Source: a virus
IMG/VR virus record: IMGVR_UViG_3300034062_002410
Location: 21,293-85,292 of that record
Direction: 5' to 3' (one strand)
Length of the DNA stretch: 64,000 nucleotides
In this document: positions 1 to 15,000 of the stretch, in pieces
Layout: each line of letters opens with the position of its first letter
How positions within the stretch are numbered: the first letter of the stretch is position 1
Translations under genes and position numbers: made by a program
Notes under the pieces: model-generated
Told to the model about the DNA's origin: nothing
The model's input: only the letters and a program-made list of their open reading frames with translations
Database searches by the model: none

Positions 1-3000
1 GGCTAAAAAAAGAAGCTGCTAAAGAAGGTGTTAAACCTCTTGACATTCAAGAACGATTAGCTGAATATAAAGAAACAAAAGAAGCAGATAGATATGATTA
101 TTTAATAGAACAAATAAATGAAGTTTATGCAGTTGAAACTGAAAACTTTAACAATTCTACACAAGAAGCTATTGATTATGAACAAGGACAACTTGATATA
201 GCTAATAAAAGATTATCTACATTAGAAAGTCAACCTACAGAAGTAAAACCTGATATAATTTTATCAGGACTTGCTGGAGGATTTAAAGGAGTTTCTAAAA
301 ATTCTTTTGATGTAAGAAATTCAACGGAAGTAATGAATAATGTAAACTCTGGTAAATCATTTTCTGAAATAGTAGAGTATAAAGGTAAAAAATATGTTGT
401 TGTTGGACTTAGGTTAGATACTGCAAGATTTTCTACAACAGTTGGAAGAGATAACTATTCTTTTGCTGTTGCTGAGCTTAATGAGAATACACCAAATAAT
501 ATTGTAGAAATACTTGAAACAAGTGCAAAAGAAAATTTTAAAAATATATATTCTGATTTTAATAACAATGATGTTATTAGACCTATTACAGAACAAAACA
601 AAGAATTATCTGCTTTAAAAAGTAAACCTACAGTAGAACAAAAACAAACTAAAGCTGTCAAGCCCTTAAACTTTGTCATATCAGGGATAGGTGGAATAGG
701 TAGAGGAGGGTTTAGAGTTTGGAAATCTCAAAACTATAATGTTGAGGCAGGTGGCAATGAGGCTCAAGATAATAGGAGTAAACAAGAAGTAAGCGAGCTT
801 ACTAATCCAACTGATAAGACAAGACTAATAGGTAGGTTCTACTCAGTTGACCAAGGTGATAAAGTAACTTATTATGCAAACACTAACGAAGTTGCTTTTG
901 ATAATGAGTTTAAAAGATTGACAGATGCTGTTAATAGAGGCGCAAGTGTCCAAGTAAGTGTTACTGTAAATAAGTCAGACAATGTCAATGAGGCAGACAT
1001 ACAGAAGGCACTACTAGAAAAGCTAACTCAAGTTGTTGAGGTATCTGTAGATAAGAATACTTTCAAAGCTAATCCTCAAGCTGACTTCTCAGGAATAAGT
1101 TTAAATGAGATTAATCCCACTAAACAACAAGAACAAGTTACTTTATCTCAAAAAGAACAAGAAATATTAAACTCATTTAAAGATAATAAAGCATCTAAAC
1201 CTTTACTTAATAGAAAGTTTGCAGCTAATAAATCTGAAATAGAAAGTTTATTAGCTAAAGGTATAATCAAAGAAGATGGTAATAACTATGTAATTGCAGG
1301 CAGAGAAGCTCAAGAAGTAACTCTTACAGTACAAAAAACTAAAGCAGAACAAGTTGCTGATAATTTATTAGCAAAACAATTTACTCGTAATGCTGAAGGA
1401 ACTTATAACTTACAGATAAATTTAAAAGCATTATCTCCTGAAGAAAAAGCAGACATTGAAGATGCTGTTAAAGTTATTAAAGAAAGAATTAAAAATAATC
1501 AACTTGATGGTTGGGAAATAAATAAAGTTAGTAATCCATTATTTGAAGTAGTTACAATAACTAAACCTAATCTTACTTCTAATCAACCAATGGAAGAAGG
1601 TGATGTATCTTATCAACCTGATGAAATACCAACACTAACTAAGGAGCAAGAAGAGAAGATTAAAGACCTTATAGAGAGTTATGTTAATACAATGGAAATT
1701 GACAATAATAAATTTCCAACATTTGAAGAACTTGTAAAAAGTTATATTAGAACAGTAGGTAAAGAAAAAGCAGAAAAACATTTAAAATTATTAGGTACAG
1801 GTTGGGAACTAAATGGTTATGGTACTATTAGTGATTACAATGCTATACTTAGAAAGCTATTTGGAAAAAGGGAAGACATAGCTTTAGGTATATCAGCAAT
1901 GAGTGAAGAGTTATCTCAAAGTGTAGCTGCTCCTGAAGAAGTAGAAGTAAAACAAGATGAGTTAATTAAGAAAGAAGAAATCAAAGATAGTGCAGAACCA
2001 ATAGATGTAACTCCTGATAAACAAGTTGTATACTCTACTGAAACTGATATTGTAAGTGATACAAGTCCTAAGTTAGGTTATTCAGTATTTGATTTTTCAA
2101 TCTCTCAAAAAGTAAGAGGTAAAGATGGTAAAATAATAGTAACTACTGATACTATAAATGAAGGATTGAAAAAGAAACAAGATGGTCTTGTAAAAGCTAT
2201 TAAGACAGCAAACTTTGAAAATGTTAAAGTTGGTGCTAAATTAACTGTATCAGTTAATCCTTTAAATGAACTTAATAGAGTAAAGTCATGGGTTATACCA
2301 GCAAGAGTAGAGGATAAAAACAGTCCATTATATGGTACTGATGTATTAGAAAATGGGAAAGTTAAAACTATAAAGTTTGGTGAATGGTTAGACCAAAAAG
2401 TAAAAGAGTCAGGATTACCTGTAGAAGAATTTATGGAAACTCAAGAATTTTGGGATAGAGTTCCTATTCTTGTTTCTGATGAACAAGGAGATTTCATTGC
2501 ACAAGTACATGACATAGGATGGTATACTCCTGCAAAATTTAATGGTGACATTAAAGAAGCAAAAAGAAATGTCAATGAAATTAGAAAGTTAATAAAGGAA
2601 GCTTTTAAAAGAGGTGAGAATTCAGTATTTGAAATTACTAATATTACTGGTGGTAAAACTGATGGATTAAAACTTACTGAACTTGTACCATTAAAAAAAG
2701 CTAATCCTCAAGCAATGATGGGATTAATTGTTAAGGATAAAGATGGTAACTTTCAAACATTTATTTATGAAAATGGAAAAAGAAAAGAAGTAAAAGTTGA
2801 AAATCTTAGTGTTATCACAGGAGCAGAACAAAATAAAACTAAGTCTATGATGAAAGTAGACATTAGAAGATGGGGAACTGATGCTGATGGTAAACCTACT
2901 TATAAAGCATTTTACTCTACTAGTCCTAAGTTATCTGCAAGTCAAGTTAATACTGTTAAGAATATTATATACTCTAAACTTATTGTTGCTAATAATAATT

Positions 3001-6000
3001 TATCAACTTCACAAAATAATAAGTTTGGTAAATTACTAAATGCAATTAATTCTACAATAGGTTCTGATATAACTAACAATGAATCATTTACAGATTTATT
3101 AAAAAGATTTGTTTTTATTTCTCCAGTTAAAAATGTAAGTCAGGAATATAGACAAGGTCTTATCAATAAAGTAAATGAAGGAAATATATCTGAAGTTGAA
3201 AATACATTAGCAACTTCATACTTTAAAAATATTAATAAATTAGAACCTGGGCAAACAACTATATTATCTTTAGCTCCTGATATTTTAGTTGTTGCTAAGA
3301 ATGGCAGTAATGGAATAGAAGTAAAAATTATCAATAAGAATACTATTCCTGTAGAGAATAATGAAATTGTAAATAATCAAGAGTTCTTACAAAGAGATGC
3401 ACTACTACAAGAAGCATTGCAAAACTCATTATTAAATGGTTATGCTCAAGTTGGTAATTATAAACAACCAGTAATACAAGTAAATAATGATTTTACTTTA
3501 ACTACTGTTGCAAATAATTATCCAGAGTTTGTACAGAATAATGTACTAACTAATCTAATGTCTGTAAATGTAGGCACTAATGATAAACCTGTATATGCTA
3601 CAAGACTACAATCTAATATTTATTACAAACCTGTAGGAACAGCACCTGGTAAAAGTGTAAGTAGAAAAGAAGGACAGACTATGGTTAGTGATAGCAAAGT
3701 AACTGAAAAAGATAAACAAGCTATAACTAATGTAGTAGAGTCAACTTCTGATGAAGCATTTGAAGAAGCAGTAGAAGGGGTAGAACAAGATGGCTTTGAA
3801 TTATTTGGAGATACAGTAGAAGAGAAAGCTGAAGACTTAAAAGAAGTAGTTAAACAAATGAGTAATGAATCTAAAGAGATTGTAGAAAATCATTTAGAAG
3901 CAGGACCTAACTTAGATAATATAAGTGAATACAATGAGTTTTTAAACCAAGCAAGTAATAAAGTAAAATGGGTTAATGAATATTTCAATGAGGATAATAC
4001 TGAATCAGCAGAGTCTTTAGAATCTAATCAACCTAGAGAAATAGGTGAAGAAGATGTTGAAGATATGGCTATTAATTTATTGAGAATTAATGGTGTCAGT
4101 AGTAGACATCAATCTCAATTGGCTAACTATGCTTCTGTTAAACTTGGTGATATACTTTCTACTAAAGAAATAAATCAACAAGAGGTTAGAGATAAAGTAG
4201 TAGAGGATATTACTAACACATTGAATGCTAACAAAGAATCATTACAAGAAACTCTTGCTCAATTAAAAAGCATACCTCAGTATCAGGATAGACCAAAGGT
4301 AATGGAGCTTGTTGTTAAATATGAAACTGCACTTAATAAAATAAACCTTGTATTAGATAATATAGATGTTATTTATAAACAAAGTGTAGCTATAGCTTTA
4401 AAAGATTTAAATGGTAAAGTCATTGAAAATGATGAAATAGAAGTTGGTGATGACCCTAATGACAATGACCTTGATAACCAAGAGAATGAAGAAGATGTAG
4501 ATGATGAATTGAGTGAAGAAGAAGATAGACATTTAGGAACTGAAAACTATTCTAAGACTTCATTAGAGGTAAATCCTAAAGCAAGTATTACTTCTACTCT
4601 TAGAAGATTTATGAGAGGTATTCCTGATATTAGTCCCACTACTGGATTACCCAAATCAGGTGCAATGGGTGTAACTACTTATGTAGACTTTGATACTGTA
4701 TATGATGTAGTTCAATCTTTGTTAGCTGATGCTCCTGTTGATTTCAACATGATGATGGATATACTTGAAGTCAATAAAAATAAACAACCTTGGCTTCCTA
4801 TACTTATTAATAAATTAAAAGAATCAAGTTCTGAAGTTAAAAATCAGTTTACTACTACAATGGGTAAACATGCTTTAACTATGGAGTTCTTAATGTATTC
4901 TTTTGACAAAGAAGGTAATGCAACTTTTAAAATTGTCAATACTAACTTATCAAGTATTAATCGTAAAATAAAAGATGAGTGGTCAAATAATCTTACTTCA
5001 TCTAATGTTCTTATAGATGAATATGGTAATGTAAGTAGAGATACTGTTGATGAGTTACTTAATGAATATAACTCATGGATGAAAACTCCAAGTGTTTTAA
5101 GTTCTGTACATCAAAGATTTATCAAAGAAAGATTAAAACTAGGTGAAACATCTTTTAATGCTGATGAAAATAATAAAACTTTAAATATAAGTGTTGAATT
5201 AGCACAACAAAAAACTAATTCTAAAATTACAAATATTGATGGTAAAGAATATTTAGTTTCAATAGGTAGTGATGATGTTGTTTATGTAACTCCCTATGAA
5301 AGAAATATAGTTTCTAAAGCATTGGTTGATTATGCTAGTCTTACTCCTGCTGAATCCAAAGAAGCTATTGAAAAGATTAAAGATTGGTTTGATGCCTTTG
5401 GTATTGAATTAACTGATAATGCTATTGATGGATTATTTAAAAATCCAAAAGTATCAGCATCTCAATTTTTTGAGCAAAGTAATAACTTTGCAGTAGGTAG
5501 TCTTGTAAAATGGTTAGATACTACTAGAAAAGCTTTTTCACAAGATAAAGAAGTAACAATTACAGAAGGTAGTAAAAATAATCCATTAGATAATTCTGCT
5601 GTTAGTGACCTTGCATACCATCAATCTAAATACTCATCAGGTATTGTAACTTCTTCATTTAGAGATGGTAAAAAATCTATTTATGGATTTACTGCATTTA
5701 AATTTATTACTGATAGAGCTAATGAGATTAAAAATAAACCTGAGTTTAGAGATAACCTTAGAAAATTATCTTTTTCTAAAAATTCATTTTGGTTACAATT
5801 ATTTGAAGATGGTATTGATTTACCAGTATATAACTTTAAAGAAAGATTTAATGTTACTCACTTAGGTTTAACTGCACTAAAAGAATTTGCTAAGAAGTTA
5901 TACAGAGATAATGGTATTACTTCACTTGGTGATGTTGACCATGAATTAGTTAAAGTAGGTATGCATCAAGCTGACCAAGGTGCATTATCAAAGCCATTTA

Positions 6001-9000
6001 CTGTATTTGGACAACAGATAAGTTTAAGAAATATAACTGCTTTGTTTCCAACAATGTCAGATAAATCTACAATGACATTAGTTAAAACATTAGGATTAAA
6101 TCTTACTGATAAAAAATACTTTGATAAAACTGAAAATGGTAAACTTGTACCTAATAAAAGCATAGCTGAATTTATTTTTGAACAAACTGTATTACCTGAA
6201 ATAGAAAGAGTTATAAACTTTAATGCAAAGAATCCTAATGGTACTGACATTAAGAATTATGACAAGGGTGCTAAGATGCTTTTGTTAATGCCACATCTTA
6301 ATGATTTAGTTATCTTTGAAAAAGATGGTAAGAAGATTACTTTGAATGAAGCAATAAATACTAAGAATGCAAAATTACAAAAAGTCTTAAGTAAGAAAGA
6401 TGTTATCCTTGCTGAAGTACAAAATTATGTTTCTGCATTAGTAGAGGAGAAAATGAAAGTATGGGCAGCTAATGGATATTATACAGTAGAAGAAAAAGAT
6501 GGAAAAACTAAAGTAACCAATAACTTACTTGATAAAAAATACATGGAGGGAGTTGTAGCTGATAGTCAATTAGAAAAAATTGAACTAGCTGCAATGGATT
6601 TTGAAATCAATCAAATGTTATCTAATGCTAATGCATTTATGACAATGATTGGTGACCCTGCTATTTATTATAAAGCTGATTCTTCTAAATCTTTTATTCA
6701 GCAAAGTAAAGAAACCTTTACTAATGTTGGTAAGAGATTAGCTTTAATGATTGCTCCTGGTTCTAAGTTAGCTGATTCTGAAACTGAACAATACACTCAG
6801 GTAATGCTAGAAGACAGAGTTGCTATGTCTGAAAACATTAGTTTTTTAACTGAAGTATTAGATAATAAAAAGTTTGATTGGAAAGAATACAATAGAATAA
6901 AAAGTCTTAATACTAAATCTGATGACCCAGTAAAAGCTAAAGAACTTAAAGATGAGCAGAAAAAACAATTTGAAGAGTTTTATGATAAGTATCCTAACTC
7001 AAATGGTTACTTTAATATAGAAGGAACTGATGCTCAGGAATATACTACATGGCAAGAACATCTACATATCTTAGAAAAGTTAGGTAGATTAAATGATGCT
7101 ACTGTGAGTATTACTCCTGAAGAGATAAGAGAAGCAAAAGAAATGTTTGCTAATAATACTCCTTATTCTCAAATGTCAGATAAACAAAAAGGTATTCTGA
7201 AGAAAGTTCTTCAACCTATTAAACCAGTTTATACAGGTCAAATATTTGATGAAGCACAAGATGTAATGAGGACTGTATATATTAAGTCATCTTCATTCCC
7301 ATTAATTCCTCAAGTAACTGAAGGTACTGAACTTAATAAACTAAAAGAAGCATTAGAGGCTTTACAGAAAGAAGGAGCAGGTCCTAACCCATCACCATAT
7401 AAATATGTAAGAGCTTCTTACCAATCTGCTAATAAAGTAGGTGCTAAAGCTAAAGCATTAAATATGTATGAAGATGATGGTTCTATTAAAGACCTTAAAG
7501 TAGAAGACTTAAAAGCTTCATCACTTACTCTTAATAGAAAAGACTTTAAGATTCAGTTAGATGTACCTTATAAGTCATTTAAGAAAAAAGAAGATACAGT
7601 TAGTTTAGGTACTCAGCTTACTAAGATATTATTTGGTAATGGTGTCATGGATGCTACTGGATTTATGTATAATGGTAAACCTATAGATGGAGTAGAACTT
7701 GAAAAAGAATACACTAAAGCATTTATAGAGTTAGTTAATTATAAAACTCAACAGCTTTATGATGAATTAGGTATAGATATTAAAACTAACAAGCCTATTG
7801 ATGTTAGAGCAACTGCTGCTAAACTTCAAAACATTTTAAAGACTGAAGCTATAAATAGAGGTTACTCTAAACAAGATGTTGAAGCTCTTGAAGTTATCAT
7901 TAAAGAAGTAAATGGAGAAGAAGATTTAACTTTTAAATTACCATTGTGGTTAGCAGCTAATGCTAATAGATTTGAATCTCTTTTAAATGCTGTTGTAAAC
8001 AATAGAATAGTTAAACTTAAGTTTCCTGGTAGTTCATTTGTAGCAGGTTCTGAAGAAGGATTTAAAATTCAAAAAGATTTTAAAGGTGTAGATAAGAACA
8101 AAATAGTATGGACTAAAAACTGGAATGGAAAAGAATTACAAGCAGCTAAATATGATGCTGATGGTAACTTACAATATGCTCAAGTAATTGCTCCATCTAA
8201 ATTTAGAAAGAAAGATGGTACTCTTATTGATTTGTTAGAAAGAAAAAATAATAAATATGTCTATGTAACTGAAACCAAACAAGGTTTTAAACTTAAAGAA
8301 GACATGATTGACCCTGAGTTGAGAAACATTACTGCATTCAGGATTCCAACTTCAGGTCACATGTCAGCAGCTCAAGTAGAGATAGTTGGTTTCTTACCTA
8401 ATGAGCAAGGGGATTTAATGATTGTACCAAAAAACCTCACTAAACAAAAAGGTCTTGACTTTGACGTAGATAAAGAAAACACTTATAGTCTATGGCATGA
8501 AACTGATGAGAATGGTAAGATTACTGTATTGAAAGAAGGTGATAAAGAAAAGCTATTACAAAATGAAATTATTAAAATTCATACTGCAGTATTAAGTAAT
8601 CCAGATAAAGAAGTACAGAAGAAAATTAATAATATTCTATCTATTGACTATGCTAAAGAACAAGCAGAGAATATAGATAGTATGATTTCTTCTTCTAAAG
8701 ATGAAACTTACTTTACTCCATTAGGTTCTGAGTATCAGAAAAATAAAATGTTCTTAGGAGCAAGTGGTAAAATAGGTATTGGTGCTTACTCTTTAGATGT
8801 AACCACACATTCATTATTTGAACAAGCTAAAGCTAAAGGAAACCAAGTATCATTAAACTATACTGATATTGATGAAAAAGGTAAAACTATTGCCAATCCT
8901 TTTAATATGTCTTTTGAAGGAGAAGGAAGAACTGATGGAACTTTAGGTAATCAACAAACAATAGATGGTCAAAGAACTATTGCACAAGTATTATCTGAAT

Positions 9001-12000
9001 TACAAAACATTGCTACAGATAATGAGAAAGAGCAAGTAATGGGTAGAGTAAATCTAAACTCTTATACTCTTGATGTATCTAAGATATTAGCAATGTTAGG
9101 ATTTGACAAAGCTAAAAATGGTAACTCAATTCAGTTTACATTCTTATCTCAACCTATTATTAGAGAGTATGTAAAAGAAATGGATAATGTCAATTCTAAT
9201 GTTGCAAAGTTTAATCCTAATAAAGAATCTGCAGTAATTAATAAGCTATTAGAAAAGTATGGTAATAAGAATTATGAGTTAGGATATGATGTTGATGTTC
9301 AGAATACTAAGAACTTCACTATGGATAAGATGGAGAATCAGTTAAGAGGTGAAGTAGATAATGATTTTCAATTAGCTGTTTTAAATAGATTCTTAGAATT
9401 AAAGAAACTTGGACTTGCTGTAAGAACATTACAAGGTGCAATTAATACAGATTCAAAAGGATTAGGTAAATCTATATTAGATAATTCTCAAAAGATTGAG
9501 AGTATAAATAACCTATTGAGTAATCCAGTAATAACTAATGCAGGTGAGTTGTTAGGTAACTTTATTCCAATAGTAAAATATGAAAAAGGTAAGAGAATTA
9601 AAGCATTAAGTGATGCAGAATATCAATCTTATATAAATGATGGTTATGTAAAATTTGGTGATAACTTATTCTTACCTACTACTGTTAGTGGTGTATTTAC
9701 TGCTAGAGCATTAGTAACTGCTACTTCATTATGGGATAGGCATTTTCCATATAACTCTAAGTTATTCAATTCTATTTTTGAAAATCTAATGCCTTTGATA
9801 TCTAAAAGTGAAGCAAGTGATGCTAAGAAAGTAGAAAAGAAATCAATGGTTATTAAAGAAATCAAAAGATTCTTAAACTCTTATTCTGCTTCTAATACAT
9901 TATTTGATAATATAAATGCACAAGCAGAAAGAGAAAGATTATTCTTTGATAGACCAAGTACTGGTAAAGTATCTTTAGCAACTTACATTAAAGAACTTAA
10001 GAAAGCTAATAGTTCATTAGCATCTAATAAGTTAATAGAAAGACTTGAGTTAGTAGCAAATACTCAAGGTGAACCATCATTGATAAAATTCAATAATACA
10101 TCAGCAGGATTCTATGATGAGAATGGATTAAATAATGCACTACTTGAACTAATGGAGTTAAATCTTAACTTACCATCATTTAATAATGAACCATATACAA
10201 GTAGAAAATTAGCACAAGATTTAATTACCTATTCTTATCTTGAAGGAGGAGTACAAGAAGCAACTCAATTTGTTAAATTTATTCCATTGTCTTATCTTAA
10301 TAAGATGGGATTCACTTTTGGGTTATCAAATATTGATTTTGATTCAATGGGTGCATACTCAATATTTGATATTAATCCTGATTTACTAAATACTAACTCA
10401 AAATTCATAACTCAGTTTGTTCAACATAATCCTGGTATCTTACCTAAGTTAGATAACTACATTCCTAAAATTGGAGATATCAAAAACATAAGTGAGGTAA
10501 CTGAGTTTAACATTGAAAAAATGTTAAATGCTATTGAGTATCAAGGAATGACTGCAGCAGAGTTTTATGACTATTATAAAATGGATGCAAAACAAATTGA
10601 AGAATTTAAAATTGCACTTGCTAATAAAGTCAGTAATTTTTCAATGCCTGAGTTTGTAGCATTAAGAAAAGATGGTGAATACTTATTATGGAAAAGTGCA
10701 GGTAATGGAAATTATGTACAAGTTCCTGTAGTTCAATCAGGTATATCAGAATATGATAGTAATGTACAACAAATTACTCCATTATCATCTGAAATAGTTA
10801 CTCCTCAAAATCCTGTTAAAGAGCAACCATTAAGTCCTTCATCAGATGAATCTAAAGTAACTAATGAAACAAGATTTGGATTAGGTACTGATGCTTCATT
10901 AACTGATATAGTTACTAACTTAGCAAACTCTACAAGTATAGATGAATACTTAATAACTTTAGCTAAACAATTATTACCTGCCATTAACCCAACTACTAGT
11001 ATTACAGTAGATAATATTAAAACAAGAGGTAAATATAAAAGAGCTGAAAATGCTATAACTATTAGTGCTAGTCAAGCTAAAAATGCTACTGATACTGAAT
11101 TAGCAAGAACTATTCTTAAAGAGTTAATGCATTCTATTACTGATAATGAACTTGGTAAACATGTATATAGAAGCTCAGGAGATAATAAATACTATTTAAA
11201 ATCAAGTGATGCACCTAAGCATATTTCAGTACTCATTAATTTATTCAACCAAGTATCTAAAATACCTGAGTTTGAAAATGCAATAGAGTCTATTAAAAAG
11301 AAATTAGCAATAGAGGGGCAAGAGCAAGCACTTACACCAGAAGAAAATAGAATTTATTATGGTGCCTATGATGTATATGAGTTTGTTGAAATGATGATGA
11401 CTCAACCTGAGTTTCAACAAGAGATGGCTAAGATTAAAACTGGTAATGGTAAATCAGTATTAGACTTATTTAAAAACTTCTTAAATACTTTATTTAAAAA
11501 TTTAGGAATACAATTTGAAACAGGTACTGTTGCTTCAGAAGCTATTGAAAATATATTAATCCTTGTTGATGAAAAAGGTAGACTTAAACAACAACCTACT
11601 CAAACTCAACTTATTGCAAGTACTCAAACTGAATCTAATTTATTTTCAAAAGATGAAATAGATGCTATAAAAGGAAATTATTTAAATGCTGATGATTTAA
11701 GTATTGAGCAATTAAAAACTGTAGGTTCACCTTTAAGTTTAAAATTAGCAAAATTAAAAGAAGATATAAAATCTGCTTCACCATTTAATAAAGCAGATAT
11801 GAAATTAAAAGCAATGGATTTTTTAATTAATAATGAAGAAAAATTAATTAAAGAATTACAAATCTTTATACAACAAACTCCTGAAGTTAAACCTACTACA
11901 ACATCTAGTTTACCTGGACCAGAAACTAAAATTAATATTTATGCAGGTACAAGAGAAAATGCTGAGTTAAGTAATTTTGCTATTAGACCTTTTACTATAG

Positions 12001-15000
12001 ATTATGCAAGAATAGGAGAATATGGCTTAGGTAAAATAAAATTTCAATCGGTAGAACAAGCTTTTCAATATATTAAATTTGAAGATTTACCTTATACTGA
12101 AGAAAATGTAAAAACTGCTAATGAAATTCTTAAAACTGTTGATGGAGCAAAATTAAGACAACTAGGTAAACAGTTTAAAGGATTAAATAAAAGTTCTTGG
12201 GACAATATTTCATCTCCTATGATGAAACAATTAATTCAAAGGTCTTTTGAACAAAATCCTGATGCTCTTCAAAAACTTCTTGCTACAGGTAATGCTACTC
12301 TTACTCATAAAAGTCCTTATAAAGATGACAAATGGACTACAGAGTTTCCTAAACTACTTATGGAAGTAAGAGAAGAACTTAAAGGTCAACAACCTACTAC
12401 AACTACTCAACCTAGTACTCAAGAAATACAGATGCCTAAACCTACAGGTGTTTTTACAGAAAGATTAAATGAAATTAGAAAAATATATAGCGGTAATAAA
12501 TCTTATATAAACACTAATGTTAGTGGTGCAGAAGCTTGGGAACAAATAAATGCACAGCAAGGAAATGTTAAACCAGAAGATATTTATAATATTAAAGATG
12601 AAATAGGAGGTAATTTGTTTGAATATTTTAATAGAGCATATCAATATATAACAGGAAATAAATTAGTACAAGATAAAAATTTTGTAATACCAATAAATCA
12701 ATCTTCTAAATCTACTACAACTACTCAACCTATTGTTACTCAAGAAGTTAGTAAATCTGATTTAGAAAAATTAAAACAAACTCCTGAAGGTAAAAAAATA
12801 GAAAAAGAAAGACAAGAAGAATTAAAACCTTATTTAGTAACATCTATTGATGATAAGATTAATATTATAAATGAAAATCTTGGAAAAATGGGATTTGCAG
12901 GCTTAGCTAATTCGCCATCCATTATTTTTACATTTAATGAAAGAGAACCTTCTACAAGTTTTTTACAAAAACCTATAACAAAAGAAGGAAGTAATTATCG
13001 AATAATTACAAGTAGATATAATGTACTTGTAGATAAAGATTTTAATATTATTAGTACAACAAATGTTGATACAGGAAAAACTTATAAATATAAAGAATCT
13101 GAAATAGGAAATTCAATAGTTGAAATAGGAAGAGTTCCTGATAATTTTAAAGTATCTCAATTAATAGAGCAACTATTTAATGAGAATACTGCTTATAAAC
13201 AAAACAAACAAGAAGAAATTAATAAAAAATATGATGAAGAATTAATTGCTGAATATAGAAAACAAGAAGTCAAACCTACACCTACTGTATCTAATTCTAT
13301 TAAGAATGATTTGTTGAATATCCTTGAAGATATAAAAAGAGAAACTGATGATGAAAGTTTAAATGATAACTTAGAGTTTCCTGTTGTAAATGCAAGTGAG
13401 TTTTCAGGTTACCCTAATATTCAAAAATATCTTAATACTGAATATGGTATAGAACAAAGAGAATATGAATTTTTTAAGTTACATAAAGATGTAGTAGAAG
13501 ATTTGTTATCAAGTATGAAAGAAGTTAATCCTACTAACTTACTTGAAAAACTTAAATCTGTAACTGATACTAATGATACAGGAGTTGACTCTAATATTAA
13601 ACCTATTATTACTTCTGATACTAAAAAGGACCAAGAATTAATTAAAAAAGCTAATGAACAAATAAAGAATACTAAGTATGAATTATTTCCTGGTGTAGGT
13701 GCTAATGTAAAACAAACAGAAGCATTAGATAAATTAACAGATTTCTTAAAAGCACCAATAGATAAATCAGAAAAAACTCAATCTACTTTTGTATTAGTAG
13801 GTAGAGGTGGTACTGGTAAAACTACTATTGTTAAAAAGATTGTAGATGAATTTCCTGGTAGTAAAGTAGTAGGTGGTGCTATATCTCATACTGCTAAAAA
13901 TAATTTGCAAAAATCATTAAGAGGTAAAACAGTAAGGACTATTGCTTCATTGACAGGCATAGGAGTATTTGATGATTTAAATGATTTTAAAGATACAACA
14001 TTGTCAAGAGCTGATATTATCATTATAGATGAATGTTCTATGATTGATACAGCTACTATGAATAGAATTTATCAATTAGCTAATCCTAATGCTAAAATTA
14101 TATTCATGGGTGATAATGTACAGTTACCACCTATTGAAAAAAATACTAAAGAATCTCCTACTTTTAATGCAGCTACTAAACCAGAAAATAATGCTAAGTT
14201 AACTAAAAGAATGCGTCAAGGTGAAGATTCTCCTATTGTACCTTTATCTGATATTGTAGCAGAAAATATTGAAAGGTCTGAAAAAGAAATAGAAAGAAAA
14301 GTTATTAAAAGAAGAGATAGTAACTTTAATCCTGTAACTAATAAAGGTGTAATCTTTACAGATAACAATGCTGAACTAATGAGTAATCTTGAAAGAGATT
14401 TTAAAGCTGATGTTCAAAACACTAAGATTATAACTTACACTAATGATGAAGGTAAAACTGGTAATCCTGGTAATAAAAAAGAAATGAATGGAGTAGTAAG
14501 AAAAATACTATGGGGTGCAGATGCTAAAAATGAATACAATGTAGGAGAAATATTAGTAGCTGATAATATTATTTATGATGCAAATATTCTTAATGGTGAA
14601 TATTATGAAGTTCAAGGGATTAAACCAATAAATGATGCAGTTAGTATTACTGCTGTTGAATTAATTCCAGGAAAAGGTATAGTTACTAATCAAAAAAAGT
14701 TTCCTGGTTATTCTTTAAAAGTAAAAGTAATTTCTGAAACTGATAACTTTAATAAAATAATAACTTTAAATTTGCCTTCTGCTGATTCAAAACAAAAAAT
14801 AGATGAAATTCAAGAAGGTTTAAAAACAGCTAATAAATCATTATTTTATCAAAATAAAAAAATAATACCTGATGTTAATTATGGTTATGCTATAACTTCT
14901 CATAAAGCTCAAGGTTCTACTTTTAACAATACTTATGTAATGGAGGATAATATTATTAACTCAGGGATGAGTAATAAAGAAGCTAATCAAGCATTATATG

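Noticed and set aside
5665-5865. Alternative frames inside the polymerase polyprotein and the 1545-aa gene
   Set aside because: They are Leu/Ile-rich shadows of long real genes without separate signals.
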